Part shown: in pieces, positions 27,585-36,444 of the stretch
Layout: each line of letters opens with the position of its first letter
Numbering within the stretch: the stretch's first letter is position 1
From: a virus
Direction: 5' to 3' (one strand)
Length of the DNA stretch: 64,000 nucleotides
Virus record (IMG/VR): IMGVR_UViG_3300029910_000005
Span: 1 to 64,000 of that record
Program-made: the position numbers and the translations under genes
Notes under the pieces: model-generated
Seen by the model: the letters and a program-made list of their open reading frames with translations, nothing else
Database searches by the model: none
What the model was told of the DNA's origin: nothing

Positions 27585-28655
27585 CTACTCATCCATCACC
27601 ACACTATGCACGAAATCCATCGGATAACCATACCCACTACCAACAGGGCACAGTCGATCACGCCATGGTTTCTTTCCTTCTTCTTTAGAGTAAGCATCTA
27701 ATGGATGTGGTCCTGCGTAATGGTCCTCAGGATCAAGACGTAACTTTCTCGCTCCACAATGGCGACATAGATACCATCCACGTTTAAATACTTGCTCTTG
27801 TTCACCAGAGGTATGCTTGTAGTGACCCTTCTTTGCTTGCTGTCCTGTTGATCGAAACTCATCCTTCTTCTCCTTAATCCGTCGCTCCTGATCACGTGTG
27901 AAATACCCAGGAGAATCTGTTTCCTGTGCTTGTGGACGTGGATCATCATCATCGTCCTCCTCATCGTCGTATGTTCTCTCCAAAGAAGAGACATCATCAT
28001 CCTCCTTCGCAATGAACGAGTCCCCTGAAGAGGAAGGGGAATAGACAATCGTTCGTTTACGTGTTCTTGGTCGCTCCTCCTCGTCCATAACCTCACGAAG
28101 ATTATCAAAGGCAAGCTGGATCTGAGCAATAAGAATATCCATCCGTGTTCTCTTGTTTGGTCGCTCCTGGTCCTCCTCTTCCTCCTCATTGTCCGTCTCA
28201 TGAGAAGAGGAGGACGAAGAGACACTAGCAGAGACGTGCGATACGGAATCATCACTGTCGCTATCCTCCTCGTCCTCTTCCTCTTCTCGCTCCACCTCTC
28301 CCTCAGAGGAGAAGGTATAGTAGGTCAGAAGGCAGGAGGTATGGTGTAGGTCATAGACGCGACATTTATCGACGAACACGAAAAAAGTAACGTATGGTTG
28401 TTTGTTGTCGCGTGGTGTTACATATTCATGAGCAATGAAGGTGGTGGTCGCAAGTTGTTTATGCTTGAACGTGATCTCTTTTTGTCTTCCAGTAGAGGTG
28501 AATTTCCATTCTTTCTCGCTTCCGGTCTTCCAATGCAAGACATGCACCACCTTCGGGATCTTGAACAACCGTTTCGTATCGATCCGTTGATTCTTCAGAT
28601 ACTCCCATAACTCAGCACGGAGATACTTAACAGCATTGGTTGCAGCAGCATTCAT
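27585..28655 (-). CDS. Acidic protein with C-terminal zinc-binding motif
   Basis: 356 aa. N-terminal globular part (about 1-105) without a known motif; a very acidic and serine-rich middle (about 108-245, runs such as EREEEEDEEDSDSDDS); a C-terminal segment with WYLCRHCGARKLRL and later HYAGPHPLDAY, which could form a CxxC...H/H zinc site. Proteins of this shape often bind nucleic acid or chromatin-like partners, but that is inference. It stops 1 bp from the converging gene. Confidence 0.7.
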   Translation of the reverse strand: MNAAATNAVKYLRAELWEYLKNQRIDTKRLFKIPKVVHVLHWKTGSEKEWKFTSTGRQKEITFKHKQLATTTFIAHEYVTPRDNKQPYVTFFVFVDKCRVYDLHHTSCLLTYYTFSSEGEVEREEEEDEEDSDSDDSVSHVSASVSSSSSSHETDNEEEEEDQERPNKRTRMDILIAQIQLAFDNLREVMDEEERPRTRKRTIVYSPSSSGDSFIAKEDDDVSSLERTYDDEEDDDDDPRPQAQETDSPGYFTRDQERRIKEKKDEFRSTGQQAKKGHYKHTSGEQEQVFKRGWYLCRHCGARKLRLDPEDHYAGPHPLDAYSKEEGKKPWRDRLCPVGSGYGYPMDFVHSVVMDE

Positions 28656-28699
28656 CTTCCTTCTTTGTTTGTGTCACAACTTAGAGAGAAATAGTCCAC

Positions 28700-28725
28700 C
28701 TACCATTATGGTAGCCTATCCTTCC
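28700..28725 (+). promoter_or_regulatory. GGTAGCCTATCC upstream element
   Basis: A small hairpin CTACCATTATGGTAG runs directly into GGTAGCCTATCCTTCC, 41 bp before the start of the zinc-ribbon gene. The same string in the same orientation stands 31-54 bp before four other genes (see 51683, 56222, 57507). Inferred to be a gene-class-specific promoter element. Confidence 0.65.
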
Positions 28726-28765
28726 CAGTACGGAATGTCCAAGATGCGACACAAAACAAACGAGA

Positions 28766-30292
28766 ATGAACCCTCTTGATACAACGACTTACCGTGAGAA
28801 GACGTACTCTACGGTCACGGACGGCTGTGATTATGTTCGACATCATCCTCAGATGAAGCAAAACTTTATCGCGATGATTACCGCCAAATTAAACCTCAAA
28901 CACCCCCTAATGATTATCGAGACGCCTCAGCCTTATGTTCGTAACACCATGATGATCAGCTTTGCTACGACGAACATTATCCGTCAGGCATTGGAAGAGC
29001 TCCCCAAAGAAGAACTGGTTCAGATCCATCTGGCGGTCAGATCGTTCCTCCTCACTTCCCCAAAGGGGAAGGATGCGTCTCCTGGAGGAGGCACCCTCAA
29101 GCGTATGGAAGCCTCAGCAACCACGGAGGATACAGCTAAGATGCACAAGTTTGACGAAGAGACGGTGAATGAGACACACCGGTTTGATCGCATTGTCGGC
29201 GAGCAGCGGTTGATCAACTATTTACGTAGCATCGGACACAGGAAAATCGAGGGTGGACCACGTAATTTCAAATCAACCACCTGGAATCTCTATCCTTGTC
29301 GATGTCCTTCGGAGGGATGTGTCGCTGGGGGGACTCTCACGGTGACGTTTGAAGAGAATGGACCTGTGAAGGGGGACTGGTATTGCTCGCAATGTCATGC
29401 CGAGTGGACGTTTGACGACTTTAACGGTAATCTCAAGAAGGTATGTCTTTCTAATCGAGAGACTCCTGATACCTTGGTGGAACCTTTACAACGAGTCACG
29501 ATTTCCCCTGAGGGGAAGGACATGGTGAGACCAAGAATCGGTGTTAATCGTGTAAGCGAACCACCAGAGACCGACGACGAATATGATCCATGGTTAGATG
29601 AGGAGGAAGAGGAAAAACCGGAAGATCTTGGTATTCTCCACGCACGCGACACGCGAGAATATTGGGAGCAACAGATTGAGAAGTGGTTAATCGAAGAGAA
29701 AGGTATCAAATCTATTGTTGAGATGTTCTGTGATGATACCACAATCGAGTATGAACTTTCTTCTTATACATGTCCTGATGGATGTGAGGCGCGTTCAGTG
29801 CGTCTTCAAGTGATGTTTACCGATTGTTCTATTGACGGCGCACAGTTCTATTGCACGGCTTGCAATAAATTTTGGCCTTGTGACCTGCCTCTCTTCCAAG
29901 ACGAGGAAACCTCCGAAGTGGTCGCTGTGTTGGGGGAGAAGACGCAAGAGGAACTGCCTGATCATTGTCAGGTAACGATGCCAAAGGTGATTCGACAAAC
30001 ACAAGAGTTGTACTTGGAAAGGTTTCTGCGCTTGGATTCGAAGTACAGTGACATCGTCAAAGATACTGTAGGGGATTACGTGACGCGATGGAAACTTTCA
30101 CCTGCTGCAGAAATGCATTGTGGAGAAACGGATTGTACGGATACGTACTTTGCTCGATTGGAGGTGACGTTTGGTCTGGAGAAGCCAATCAGGGGGACAT
30201 TCACCTGTGTTGCATGTGATGCTATGTGGGACTTTAAGGACGTTCATCCTCCGATTGAGACGATTTGTTGTCCCCCATCTGTTTTTGTGTAG
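28766..30292 (+). CDS. Protein with three zinc-ribbon repeats
   Basis: 508 aa. Three copies of one module, each with two cysteine pairs about 25 residues apart: PCRCPSEGC ... WYCSQCHAEW (about 173-215), YTCPDGCEA ... FYCTACNKFW (about 330-370), MHCGETDC ... FTCVACDAMW (about 450-490). Between them are acidic linkers (DEEEEEKPEDL). Each ribbon should bind one zinc. Known: such ribbons occur in nucleic-acid-binding and transcription proteins. Its promoter carries the GGTAGCCTATCC element and ACACAAAACAAACGAGA before the ATG. Confidence 0.75.
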   Translation: MNPLDTTTYREKTYSTVTDGCDYVRHHPQMKQNFIAMITAKLNLKHPLMIIETPQPYVRNTMMISFATTNIIRQALEELPKEELVQIHLAVRSFLLTSPKGKDASPGGGTLKRMEASATTEDTAKMHKFDEETVNETHRFDRIVGEQRLINYLRSIGHRKIEGGPRNFKSTTWNLYPCRCPSEGCVAGGTLTVTFEENGPVKGDWYCSQCHAEWTFDDFNGNLKKVCLSNRETPDTLVEPLQRVTISPEGKDMVRPRIGVNRVSEPPETDDEYDPWLDEEEEEKPEDLGILHARDTREYWEQQIEKWLIEEKGIKSIVEMFCDDTTIEYELSSYTCPDGCEARSVRLQVMFTDCSIDGAQFYCTACNKFWPCDLPLFQDEETSEVVAVLGEKTQEELPDHCQVTMPKVIRQTQELYLERFLRLDSKYSDIVKDTVGDYVTRWKLSPAAEMHCGETDCTDTYFARLEVTFGLEKPIRGTFTCVACDAMWDFKDVHPPIETICCPPSVFV

Positions 30293-30336
30293 TACGTGTG
30301 TTTTTCTTTTTTATGTGTCACAAATAAGTACTTGCG

Positions 30337-30846
30337 ATGGCCTCACCAGCACCTCCACCCGTTCATCTTACCTGGCGTGAGCACATGATTGGGATTATCA
30401 CGAGATTTGAGGGACAGGAAAATGTAATTGTGTACAAGCAAGGTCTGTATCCATTTGAGAAGATGGTGCTATTTCATAAGCGTGTCGTTCATAGTCTTCT
30501 TCATGAACATCACATGAAGCACATCACTTGGTTCGCACCTTATCAACATGCATGTGGTGCCACACGAAATTACTTGGATTCGTTGAATCTTGCCTTCAAA
30601 GAGGAAGTGGAGCGAATTGTCGGTACAGATGCCAAATGGAAGCGTCTACGCGACGATATTATCATGGTCAACGACTACAACATTTGTCTCGTCTCTGACA
30701 CAGTAGAGCGCTTTGTTGGACGTGCAGCTTCAGGACCAGACGCATGTATCGTTTTTCATCCCCTAGGGGTGAAGAACCATAAACAATGGAAGGATATCAT
30801 CGTACCTACTTTCACGGGTAACTCGAAGGTGGTCATGCTACATTAG
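30337..30846 (+). CDS. Uncharacterised protein
   Basis: 169 aa. The ATG follows TGTCACAAATAAGTACTTGCG. Histidine-rich centre (KRVVHSLLHEHHMKHITWF), a lone CGAT motif, otherwise an ordinary soluble composition. No family recognised. It is followed after 26 bp by the next gene, whose promoter string CTCACACATATATTG is in the gap. Confidence 0.65.
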   Translation: MASPAPPPVHLTWREHMIGIITRFEGQENVIVYKQGLYPFEKMVLFHKRVVHSLLHEHHMKHITWFAPYQHACGATRNYLDSLNLAFKEEVERIVGTDAKWKRLRDDIIMVNDYNICLVSDTVERFVGRAASGPDACIVFHPLGVKNHKQWKDIIVPTFTGNSKVVMLH

Positions 30847-30872
30847 GCCGCCCTCACACATATATTGCTAAG

Positions 30873-31718
30873 ATGGACGACAGTCAATATCTCCCGTTGC
30901 TCTCTAACTTCCTTCGCATCTATCCAGATGAATGGAAGACCTACGTGGAAGAACCAGGGAGAGTCATTGAAAGCAAAGGTTTTCATAAAGACGTGAAAGA
31001 TTTCGAACGATTTTGGCCTGCATTCTGGACAGAATACGTGGAGACCGCGAGAGCAGACTATATCGAGAAGGTCTTTCATGAGAAGATCCAACGTTCGATG
31101 ATGTGCCATCCAGAGGCATGGAAGACGTACATTGAAGATCCATCTACGATCATCGTCAATTCCAATTTTCACGATGACATTTCCTTGCTGAGCAAGGAGT
31201 ATCCCGAGCATTGGGCCATGCACATCGCTCAACGTCGATTTAGAAATGCTGATGAGATTTATCGTCTCGAGGTGGATAAATTTAAGAACAAGTACCCGGA
31301 AGCATGGAAGAAGCGTAAGGAAAACCGTAAGGTCACGCCCGTCACACCTCCGTCAGTGGAAGAGTCGATGATCGTACTAGAAACCCCGTTAACGCCTAAT
31401 ATGCGCGCAGTCTCACGTGCAATGGAGACTGCATTACGTACTGTTCCGTCCCATCAGAAGATGTCTTTCTGTTCCATAATAAGCAAAGCATTGAACTTGC
31501 GATGGCCGATTGACCCTGACGCAAAGACGGAGGATACGATGCTATTGGTCAATTTCGCACTGGAAGAGATCGTTAATGACGCATTACTGTACAAGTTATA
31601 CGTTAACCTCAAGACGATGGCTATTAACGTGTCGGGTGATGGTGAGAATAACTTCGCGAAAGATATCGTGTTGCTTCAGGTGTCGAAACGTCTGAAAGTA
31701 TCTAGCGAGAAAGCGTAG
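30873..31718 (+). CDS. Uncharacterised protein with repeated YPExW modules
   Basis: 281 aa. The first 150 residues contain a module of about 38 residues repeated four times: IYPDEWKTYVEEP, FWPAFWTEYVE, CHPEAWKTYIEDP, EYPEHWAMHIA, with a final KYPEAWKKRKE. Between the anchors lie helices. The C-terminal part (about 165-281) is different and unrecognised. The module may form a small helical repeat; function unknown. The gene at 32991 and the gene at 46102 also contain a HPExY/W anchor (AHPEIYAAW, RHPELYEQA), a weak link. Confidence 0.66.
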   Translation: MDDSQYLPLLSNFLRIYPDEWKTYVEEPGRVIESKGFHKDVKDFERFWPAFWTEYVETARADYIEKVFHEKIQRSMMCHPEAWKTYIEDPSTIIVNSNFHDDISLLSKEYPEHWAMHIAQRRFRNADEIYRLEVDKFKNKYPEAWKKRKENRKVTPVTPPSVEESMIVLETPLTPNMRAVSRAMETALRTVPSHQKMSFCSIISKALNLRWPIDPDAKTEDTMLLVNFALEEIVNDALLYKLYVNLKTMAINVSGDGENNFAKDIVLLQVSKRLKVSSEKA

Positions 31719-31740
31719 TCTTACGTATATATATGTTAAG

Positions 31741-32133
31741 CTATATGTCAATCACTTCCTGTCGTTTCTTCTGGAGTATGGAACGGACATCTTCTTCTGA
31801 TGTCTTAGCCTGCTCCAACAGATACTCGATAATGTCATCCTTTGTCACCTCATCAGGATCTACCGAGGTGATACAATCATCGCAAACATAATGTTGATGT
31901 TCTTCCTCGCAATCCTGCCAGATCTGCTTGATATTAGGGTGGCATTTACAGTCTCTCCCTTGGTCCTCTACGTAGCCATAGCCAACAATACATTCGCCTT
32001 CACAGCTCTTGGGAACGCCGGTGATGTAAGAGCAATCATTACAGAACGCATCATCGCAACTACAACAATGCACTCTACCATCATGAGTCGAACGGGCGGT
32101 ATTACACCCTCGACAGACGTATACGTTCTTCAT
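31741..32133 (-). CDS. Small RING/PHD-like zinc-finger protein
   Basis: 130 aa from the ATG at 32133; the frame continues upstream but only through repeat copy B. Cysteines and one histidine occur in pairs: YVCRGCNTA, VHCCSCDDAFCNDCS, SCEGECI, CKCH, then YVCDDCI. That is enough for two to three zinc ions in a cross-brace. Known: RING-type fingers recruit E2 enzymes, PHD-type read histone tails; the spacing fits neither exactly. The C-terminal 40 residues are an acidic helix. A RING would fit a ubiquitin theme but this is not shown. Confidence 0.65.
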   Translation of the reverse strand: MKNVYVCRGCNTARSTHDGRVHCCSCDDAFCNDCSYITGVPKSCEGECIVGYGYVEDQGRDCKCHPNIKQIWQDCEEEHQHYVCDDCITSVDPDEVTKDDIIEYLLEQAKTSEEDVRSILQKKRQEVIDI

Positions 32134-32191
32134 ATTGTTTGTGTCTCCCTCTCTCTCCCCTAGAGAGACCCGTTGTGGTATCTTGTTTTTA

Positions 32192-32478
32192 GCTACCACA
32201 GCCGAGGCCCAGTAAATCTTGAGGGCGAATGTTGTTTTCAATTTTTCACCAAAAAATGAACTTTTCACTTTTAAAAATCACTTTCAAAATCCACAGGATT
32301 CACTGGGCCTCGGCTGTGGTAGCAAACAGTATACTACCGCGGTAGATGAAGGGGTAGCAGAGGTGGGGAAGGATTTTTTGGACTCAGACAAAAAAACAGT
32401 GAAAAAAGAGCATTTTTCGAAATCCACAGGATTTACTGGGCTTTTTCTGGGTATATACCTTGAAAAACACACGGGTAG
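32192..32478. repeat. Inverted-repeat element, copy B (MITE-like)
   Basis: The reverse-complement orientation of copy A. Hairpin module 32192-32323 (132 bp) with the GCTACCACAGCCGAGG arms, palindrome CTACCGCGGTAG at 32334-32345, T/A-rich stretch, CCCAGTAAATCC end (on the minus strand), and ACACACGGGTAG boundary at 32478. Flanking bases outside the hairpin (GATACCACA, TAAAAAACAAGA) are also shared with copy A, so A and B are inverted ends of one 5.3-kb segment. Confidence 0.9.
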
Positions 32479-32515
32479 CTGTTCCCTCTCTCAGGAGGGG
32501 GAAACACAACAAAAG

Positions 32516-32959
32516 ATGGCAGAAGAGAGATGGGAACAAGCTACCAAGCGCCTGAAAGAGATGTCCTCTCCGGTGGGGAAGGCAATCCTTCGCGAACAGA
32601 GATACGCTGTTGTATCCGGACGGTATGATAAATCGAAAGACGATATCCATCAACATACGAGAACATTACAACGTACGATGCGGTCATTTATGGCATCTCA
32701 AGCCCGTAAAGAGATCGGTGTTGAGTTGCGTGCGATTATCAAACAATTGGGTCTCAGAAAGGAAGTATACCCTGAAATTGCCATGTGGTTGGTAGCAACC
32801 ACCCCTACGATTTACCTACAACGGGCTCGTAGGGTGTGGTGGAGGGTGTTTGGTCTACTTCGTACGGACGACGACGAGGATAAAGAGACGATAGAAATGC
32901 ATGAAAGAATGTATCAATTAGATGTTCGCATTCAATCTTATCAACGGTTAAGCATGTAA
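32516..32959 (+). CDS. Uncharacterised basic helical protein
   Basis: 147 aa from the ATG at 32516, behind GGAAACACAACAAAAG; earlier in-frame codons lie in repeat copy B. Sequence is helical and Arg/Lys-rich (SQARKEIGVELRAIIKQLGL, QRARRVWWRVFGLL). No known domain. Close placement against the repeat means the repeat supplies its 5' flank. Confidence 0.62.
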   Translation: MAEERWEQATKRLKEMSSPVGKAILREQRYAVVSGRYDKSKDDIHQHTRTLQRTMRSFMASQARKEIGVELRAIIKQLGLRKEVYPEIAMWLVATTPTIYLQRARRVWWRVFGLLRTDDDEDKETIEMHERMYQLDVRIQSYQRLSM

Positions 32960-32990
32960 CCACATCATATTCACGCAACATATTCTTCAT

Positions 32991-33674
32991 TCACGCTACC
33001 TCTTCTCCATTCACCACCCCAGTAGTACTGGCATTGTCCTCGTTGTCTGACATGTTCTCTTTCTCGTCCTCTTCCTCGACTGGCTTTCCGTGGGCCTCGC
33101 AGTAAGGATTGGCGCAATGCTTGTCGGACGTCTTCACTTGAATGTTGACCCCCTCCTCTCCAACTTCTGCCATACGTTGAAGCAAGGCAATAAAATCCGC
33201 TGGGGTCTTCACGTGACGAATTTCCGGCATCGCGTCCTTGTTCTTCACCTCGACCTTCTTCAATCCGGTCTCTCGGATGATATCATCCTCCATACGCTTG
33301 GTGAGTTGCATCGGAAAGATGTACACCAGAGGGTGGACATGAAGGTCGATTTGAATGCCTTTTTTCACCTCGAGGCGGCAGAACCAATCAGCAATTGAAC
33401 CCCCTCGGTTCGACGTCTTGCCGTACACGAGGATATTCGCGCCCCAGTTGTTCATCAGGTAGAGTTCAAACGCCGTGAATTCCTCAACAGTTTTGATGAG
33501 CGTGGATGGCAAGGTGAGGGGGACTTGCTCAGGATCGGCAGATTCGATCATCTCGTTCCACGCCGCATAAATCTCCGGATGAGCTACAGAAAATGCTTTG
33601 TCTGCTTCGTTTGCCTTCTTCTCCATGTAAGCCACCGTACGGCGTTGCATGTCTTTTTCACGGCAAGTGATCAT
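32991..33674 (-). CDS. Uncharacterised protein, GLKT family
   Basis: 227 aa. Start ATG 33674, preceded by AAATATATATTTAAAGC-type TATA-rich bases. It shares with the genes at 15699 and 16622 the layout HPEIYAAWNEMIESADPEQV, LTLPSTLIKTVEEF, a central G-x-W segment and ETGLKKVEVKN, followed here by an extra domain of about 75 residues with HCANPYCEAHGKP, a possible zinc knuckle, and an acidic tail. Third member of a family I do not recognise otherwise. Confidence 0.72.
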   Translation of the reverse strand: MITCREKDMQRRTVAYMEKKANEADKAFSVAHPEIYAAWNEMIESADPEQVPLTLPSTLIKTVEEFTAFELYLMNNWGANILVYGKTSNRGGSIADWFCRLEVKKGIQIDLHVHPLVYIFPMQLTKRMEDDIIRETGLKKVEVKNKDAMPEIRHVKTPADFIALLQRMAEVGEEGVNIQVKTSDKHCANPYCEAHGKPVEEEDEKENMSDNEDNASTTGVVNGEEVA

Positions 33675-33806
33675 TTTTGTTTGCTCTTTGTTTGCTTTAA
33701 ATATATATTTGTGAGCTCATGAGAGACGTAAGGAGTGATTGTCCCACACCGGAGTCTACTTGTCCCCCTCGTTAGGTATATATCCCACCCACGTACATAT
33801 ATAACA

Positions 33807-34487
33807 ATGAGTATGAGTGTTCTCCATAGGTTTATTCAAGCGATGTTGACTAGCGATTGGTCAACAGTGGATACGTTAGCGAAATCAAGTACGGATGATG
33901 ATTTTAGTCTGTTTTGTCTTCCCTATCGACCAAACGCTCCTCTCTATCTCATCGAATTCATGATCGAAAGACGTTTGAAACTCCATCTACCTACACTTCA
34001 TGCTGTCTCCAAGGTTGCTTTTTTTGGGAACGCTGAACTCCTCGATTGGTTATTGAACGTCAAGAATTTCGACCCCAATGAACCTAACAACGAAGGAGAA
34101 TTACCGATAACCGTGACTCATCCACATGGAATTCCTGTCCTATTAAAGACCAACAAAGTGGATGTAAATGCCAGGAACAAGGATGGTGAGACAGTGTTAA
34201 TGCGAACGGTGAGATACCATGGTGTACATGAAAGTATAGCGTTACTATTGGCATATGGAGCCAATCCATGTCTCGTGAATCGTCATGGTAGAAATGTAAT
34301 ACACTCTGCAAGGGTGTCTTATGAATATCTCGTGCGTCGAGCTGTGTATATCCCGATCCTCCTCTCTCCTATACTAGTCCCTCGTCTTGGAGCCCGTTCG
34401 GCACTGCGGTTACTCAACACTGACCTTGTCCGCCTGCTTCTTCGGTATATATTCTCTGCGTGCGAATGTCACAAACACAGATGGTAG
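33807..34487 (+). CDS. Ankyrin-repeat protein with F-box-like C-terminus
   Basis: 226 aa. The ATG follows ACGTACATATATAACA. First gene of the second ankyrin cluster. Repeats: LLDWLLNVKNFDPNEPNNEG, LLKTNKVDVNARNKDGETVL, LLLAYGANPCLVNRHGRN. Tail: PILLSPILVPRLGARSALR then LLNTDLVRLLLRYIF. The tail is the F-box-like module, here with LNTDL in place of LPTDL. Overlaps the next start by 7 bp. Confidence 0.86.
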   Translation: MSMSVLHRFIQAMLTSDWSTVDTLAKSSTDDDFSLFCLPYRPNAPLYLIEFMIERRLKLHLPTLHAVSKVAFFGNAELLDWLLNVKNFDPNEPNNEGELPITVTHPHGIPVLLKTNKVDVNARNKDGETVLMRTVRYHGVHESIALLLAYGANPCLVNRHGRNVIHSARVSYEYLVRRAVYIPILLSPILVPRLGARSALRLLNTDLVRLLLRYIFSACECHKHRW

Positions 34488-35107
34488 AGCACATACAGGA
34501 TGCATGGGAGGCATTACAGGCCGATAAAGAGAACTATGATAAACTATCTATTGCGTTGGATGTAGGTATTCGGAATGGTTCTCCACTGTATATTCTCATC
34601 TGGCTGTTCGAGCAATGTAGAGCGTTGAATCCCGCCTTTGGCAAAGGGTTGCTCCGTCGAGTAGCACTTTACGATGTTCTTGATTTCATGCGATGGCTGC
34701 TCGATGTAGCCCGTCTCGATCCAAATGGCGATGATGATGGATATAGTCCTCTATATGATGCGAATATAGAAGGTGCCCAGATCTTATTGGAAGCGGGGGC
34801 GGATGTAAATCATCATCGTATCGTTGGTGGCAGTCATTGGGAGAGAGGTCCTATACTCAGGAATTGGGTTGGAATATATGCTTCTTCGACCTGGATCTCG
34901 CTTCTTCTACGTCACGGTGCTGATCCTTACCTCATTCTTGGCAAGGATCGACAAGGTATAGTGACCAACGCACATCTCACTCTGATGTACAGAGCGATTT
35001 ACTTACCGATTCTCCTCTCTCCACGTCTAGTCCCCCGCCTAGGTAGAAATTCGGCGATCCGATTGTTACCGACCGAATTGGTCCGCCTGGTAGGTACCTT
35101 TTTCTGA
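34481..35107 (+). CDS. Ankyrin-repeat protein with F-box-like C-terminus
   Basis: 208 aa. The ATG at 34481 is chosen because GTCACAAACACAG ends right before it; this string also lies in the end of the previous gene. Repeats: FMRWLLDVARLDPNGDDDGY, ILLEAGADVNHH, LLLRHGADPYLI. Tail: PILLSPRLVPRLGRNSAIR then LLPTELVRLVGTFF, a good LPxEL F-box-like helix. Confidence 0.87.
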   Translation: MVEHIQDAWEALQADKENYDKLSIALDVGIRNGSPLYILIWLFEQCRALNPAFGKGLLRRVALYDVLDFMRWLLDVARLDPNGDDDGYSPLYDANIEGAQILLEAGADVNHHRIVGGSHWERGPILRNWVGIYASSTWISLLLRHGADPYLILGKDRQGIVTNAHLTLMYRAIYLPILLSPRLVPRLGRNSAIRLLPTELVRLVGTFF

Positions 35108-35123
35108 GTGACACACATCAGAA

Positions 35124-35765
35124 ATGTCTTCTTCAGAAGAGGAATATGAGGAGGAGGAACCAGTGGAGGAGGACTGGGGACACGTAGCTAAATATATGAT
35201 CGACCATGCACATGGATACCCAGACCAAGCACTCGTCGATGCATTACGACCTGGTTTTAGACATGAATATCCTGCTGCTTATCTCATTCGGCTCGTCGCT
35301 ATTCTTCGCGAAAAGAAATTGCCTGTTTCTTTCGACTATGCATTAATGGACGCTACTCTACATAAGAATTATAAGATTATGCGGTGGTTAATTGATGTTG
35401 AAAAGGTAAATCCTAATGCAACAGGAAAGGATCACATAGCACTCTATGGTGCCAATTATAATGGAATGCAGATCTTATTAGAACGAGGAGCCGACCCTGA
35501 TGGGCGTCCAGGGTACTATGGGAGTTCGGTTACGGTTCATCTGGCTGGTCACGAGAAGAAGGAGCGTCATATAGCTTTACTTCTGAGATACGGCGCCGAA
35601 CCTATCATGCCTAGATTCTGTCTTCCTCAATATGTCCACCAAATTCTACGTGCGCGCTATCTTCCCATTCTCCTCTCTCCACGTATAGTCCCCCGCATTG
35701 GACGACAATCTGCACTTCAGATGTTACCTACCGATATTGTCCGCCTGGTGGGTGTTTGCTTCTGA
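35124..35765 (+). CDS. Ankyrin-repeat protein with F-box-like C-terminus
   Basis: 213 aa. ATG after GTGACACACATCAGAA. An acidic leader (SSSEEEYEEEEPVEEDW) is unique to this member. Repeats: IMRWLIDVEKVNPNATGKDH, ILLERGADPDGR, LLLRYGAEPIMP. Tail: PILLSPRIVPRIGRQSALQ then MLPTDIVRLVGVCF. Confidence 0.87.
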   Translation: MSSSEEEYEEEEPVEEDWGHVAKYMIDHAHGYPDQALVDALRPGFRHEYPAAYLIRLVAILREKKLPVSFDYALMDATLHKNYKIMRWLIDVEKVNPNATGKDHIALYGANYNGMQILLERGADPDGRPGYYGSSVTVHLAGHEKKERHIALLLRYGAEPIMPRFCLPQYVHQILRARYLPILLSPRIVPRIGRQSALQMLPTDIVRLVGVCF

Positions 35766-35787
35766 GTGACACACATACATACCTGAG

Positions 35788-36444
35788 ATGGTAATTGATG
35801 ATGCAGCATGGCCTGCACGAGCCGAGATGATGGTGAGATTTCCTTCTGATTTCATTGACGCAGAGTTCCAGCAGGCCTTGATAGCAGGATATGAAGGCCT
35901 ATACCCTACATTCCTGATCATCGCAATCATGGATATATTCGACACCCGAGGAATGGGGGGTTATTATATCAAGAATGCACTGATGACAGCGGCTCAAAGG
36001 AACAATTATGAGTTGATGCGATGGTTTTTGGAGGTGAAGAAACTAGACCCCAATGGAACTCCAGACGGATATTTACCACTCTTCTTTGCTGATTATGACG
36101 GTATGCAAATCCTCCTCGAAGCAGGAGCAAATCCCAATGCAAAGCCCTCTGTTCTTCGTTATTACGTCGGTACAATTGCTCGTCATGATCCATCCATTAT
36201 ACTACTACTAAGACATGGTGCGAATCCATATCGTAAAGAGGTGGATTTTAAAAAAACTACCATGGAGATGGCCTATTCTGATCGCTGTCGCTCTATGCTC
36301 GAACGTGCCTGGATGGTACCCATCCTCCTCTCTCCTCGTATGGTCCCCCGCATTGGACCGCAGTCTGCACTTCAGATGTTACCTGTAGAGATTGTCCGTC
36401 TGGTAGCTCGTTGTCTCTGTGTGTGTCTCCCTCACACACAATGA
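35788..36444 (+). CDS. Ankyrin-repeat protein with F-box-like C-terminus
   Basis: 218 aa. ATG after GTGACACACATACATACCTGAG. Repeats: LMRWFLEVKKLDPNGTPDGY, ILLEAGANPNAK, LLLRHGANPYRK. Tail: PILLSPRMVPRIGPQSALQ then MLPVEIVRLVARCLC. The coding frame runs through the next gene's promoter string (CTCACACACA), so the last residues CLCVCLPHTQ come from promoter sequence, and the stop overlaps the next ATG as ATGA. Confidence 0.87.
   Translation: MVIDDAAWPARAEMMVRFPSDFIDAEFQQALIAGYEGLYPTFLIIAIMDIFDTRGMGGYYIKNALMTAAQRNNYELMRWFLEVKKLDPNGTPDGYLPLFFADYDGMQILLEAGANPNAKPSVLRYYVGTIARHDPSIILLLRHGANPYRKEVDFKKTTMEMAYSDRCRSMLERAWMVPILLSPRMVPRIGPQSALQMLPVEIVRLVARCLCVCLPHTQ

Noticed and set aside
27698-28255. 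Arg/Met-rich frame inside the acidic gene at 27585
   Set aside because: An off-frame reading of GAN codon runs; the other frame has a start, stop and zinc motif.
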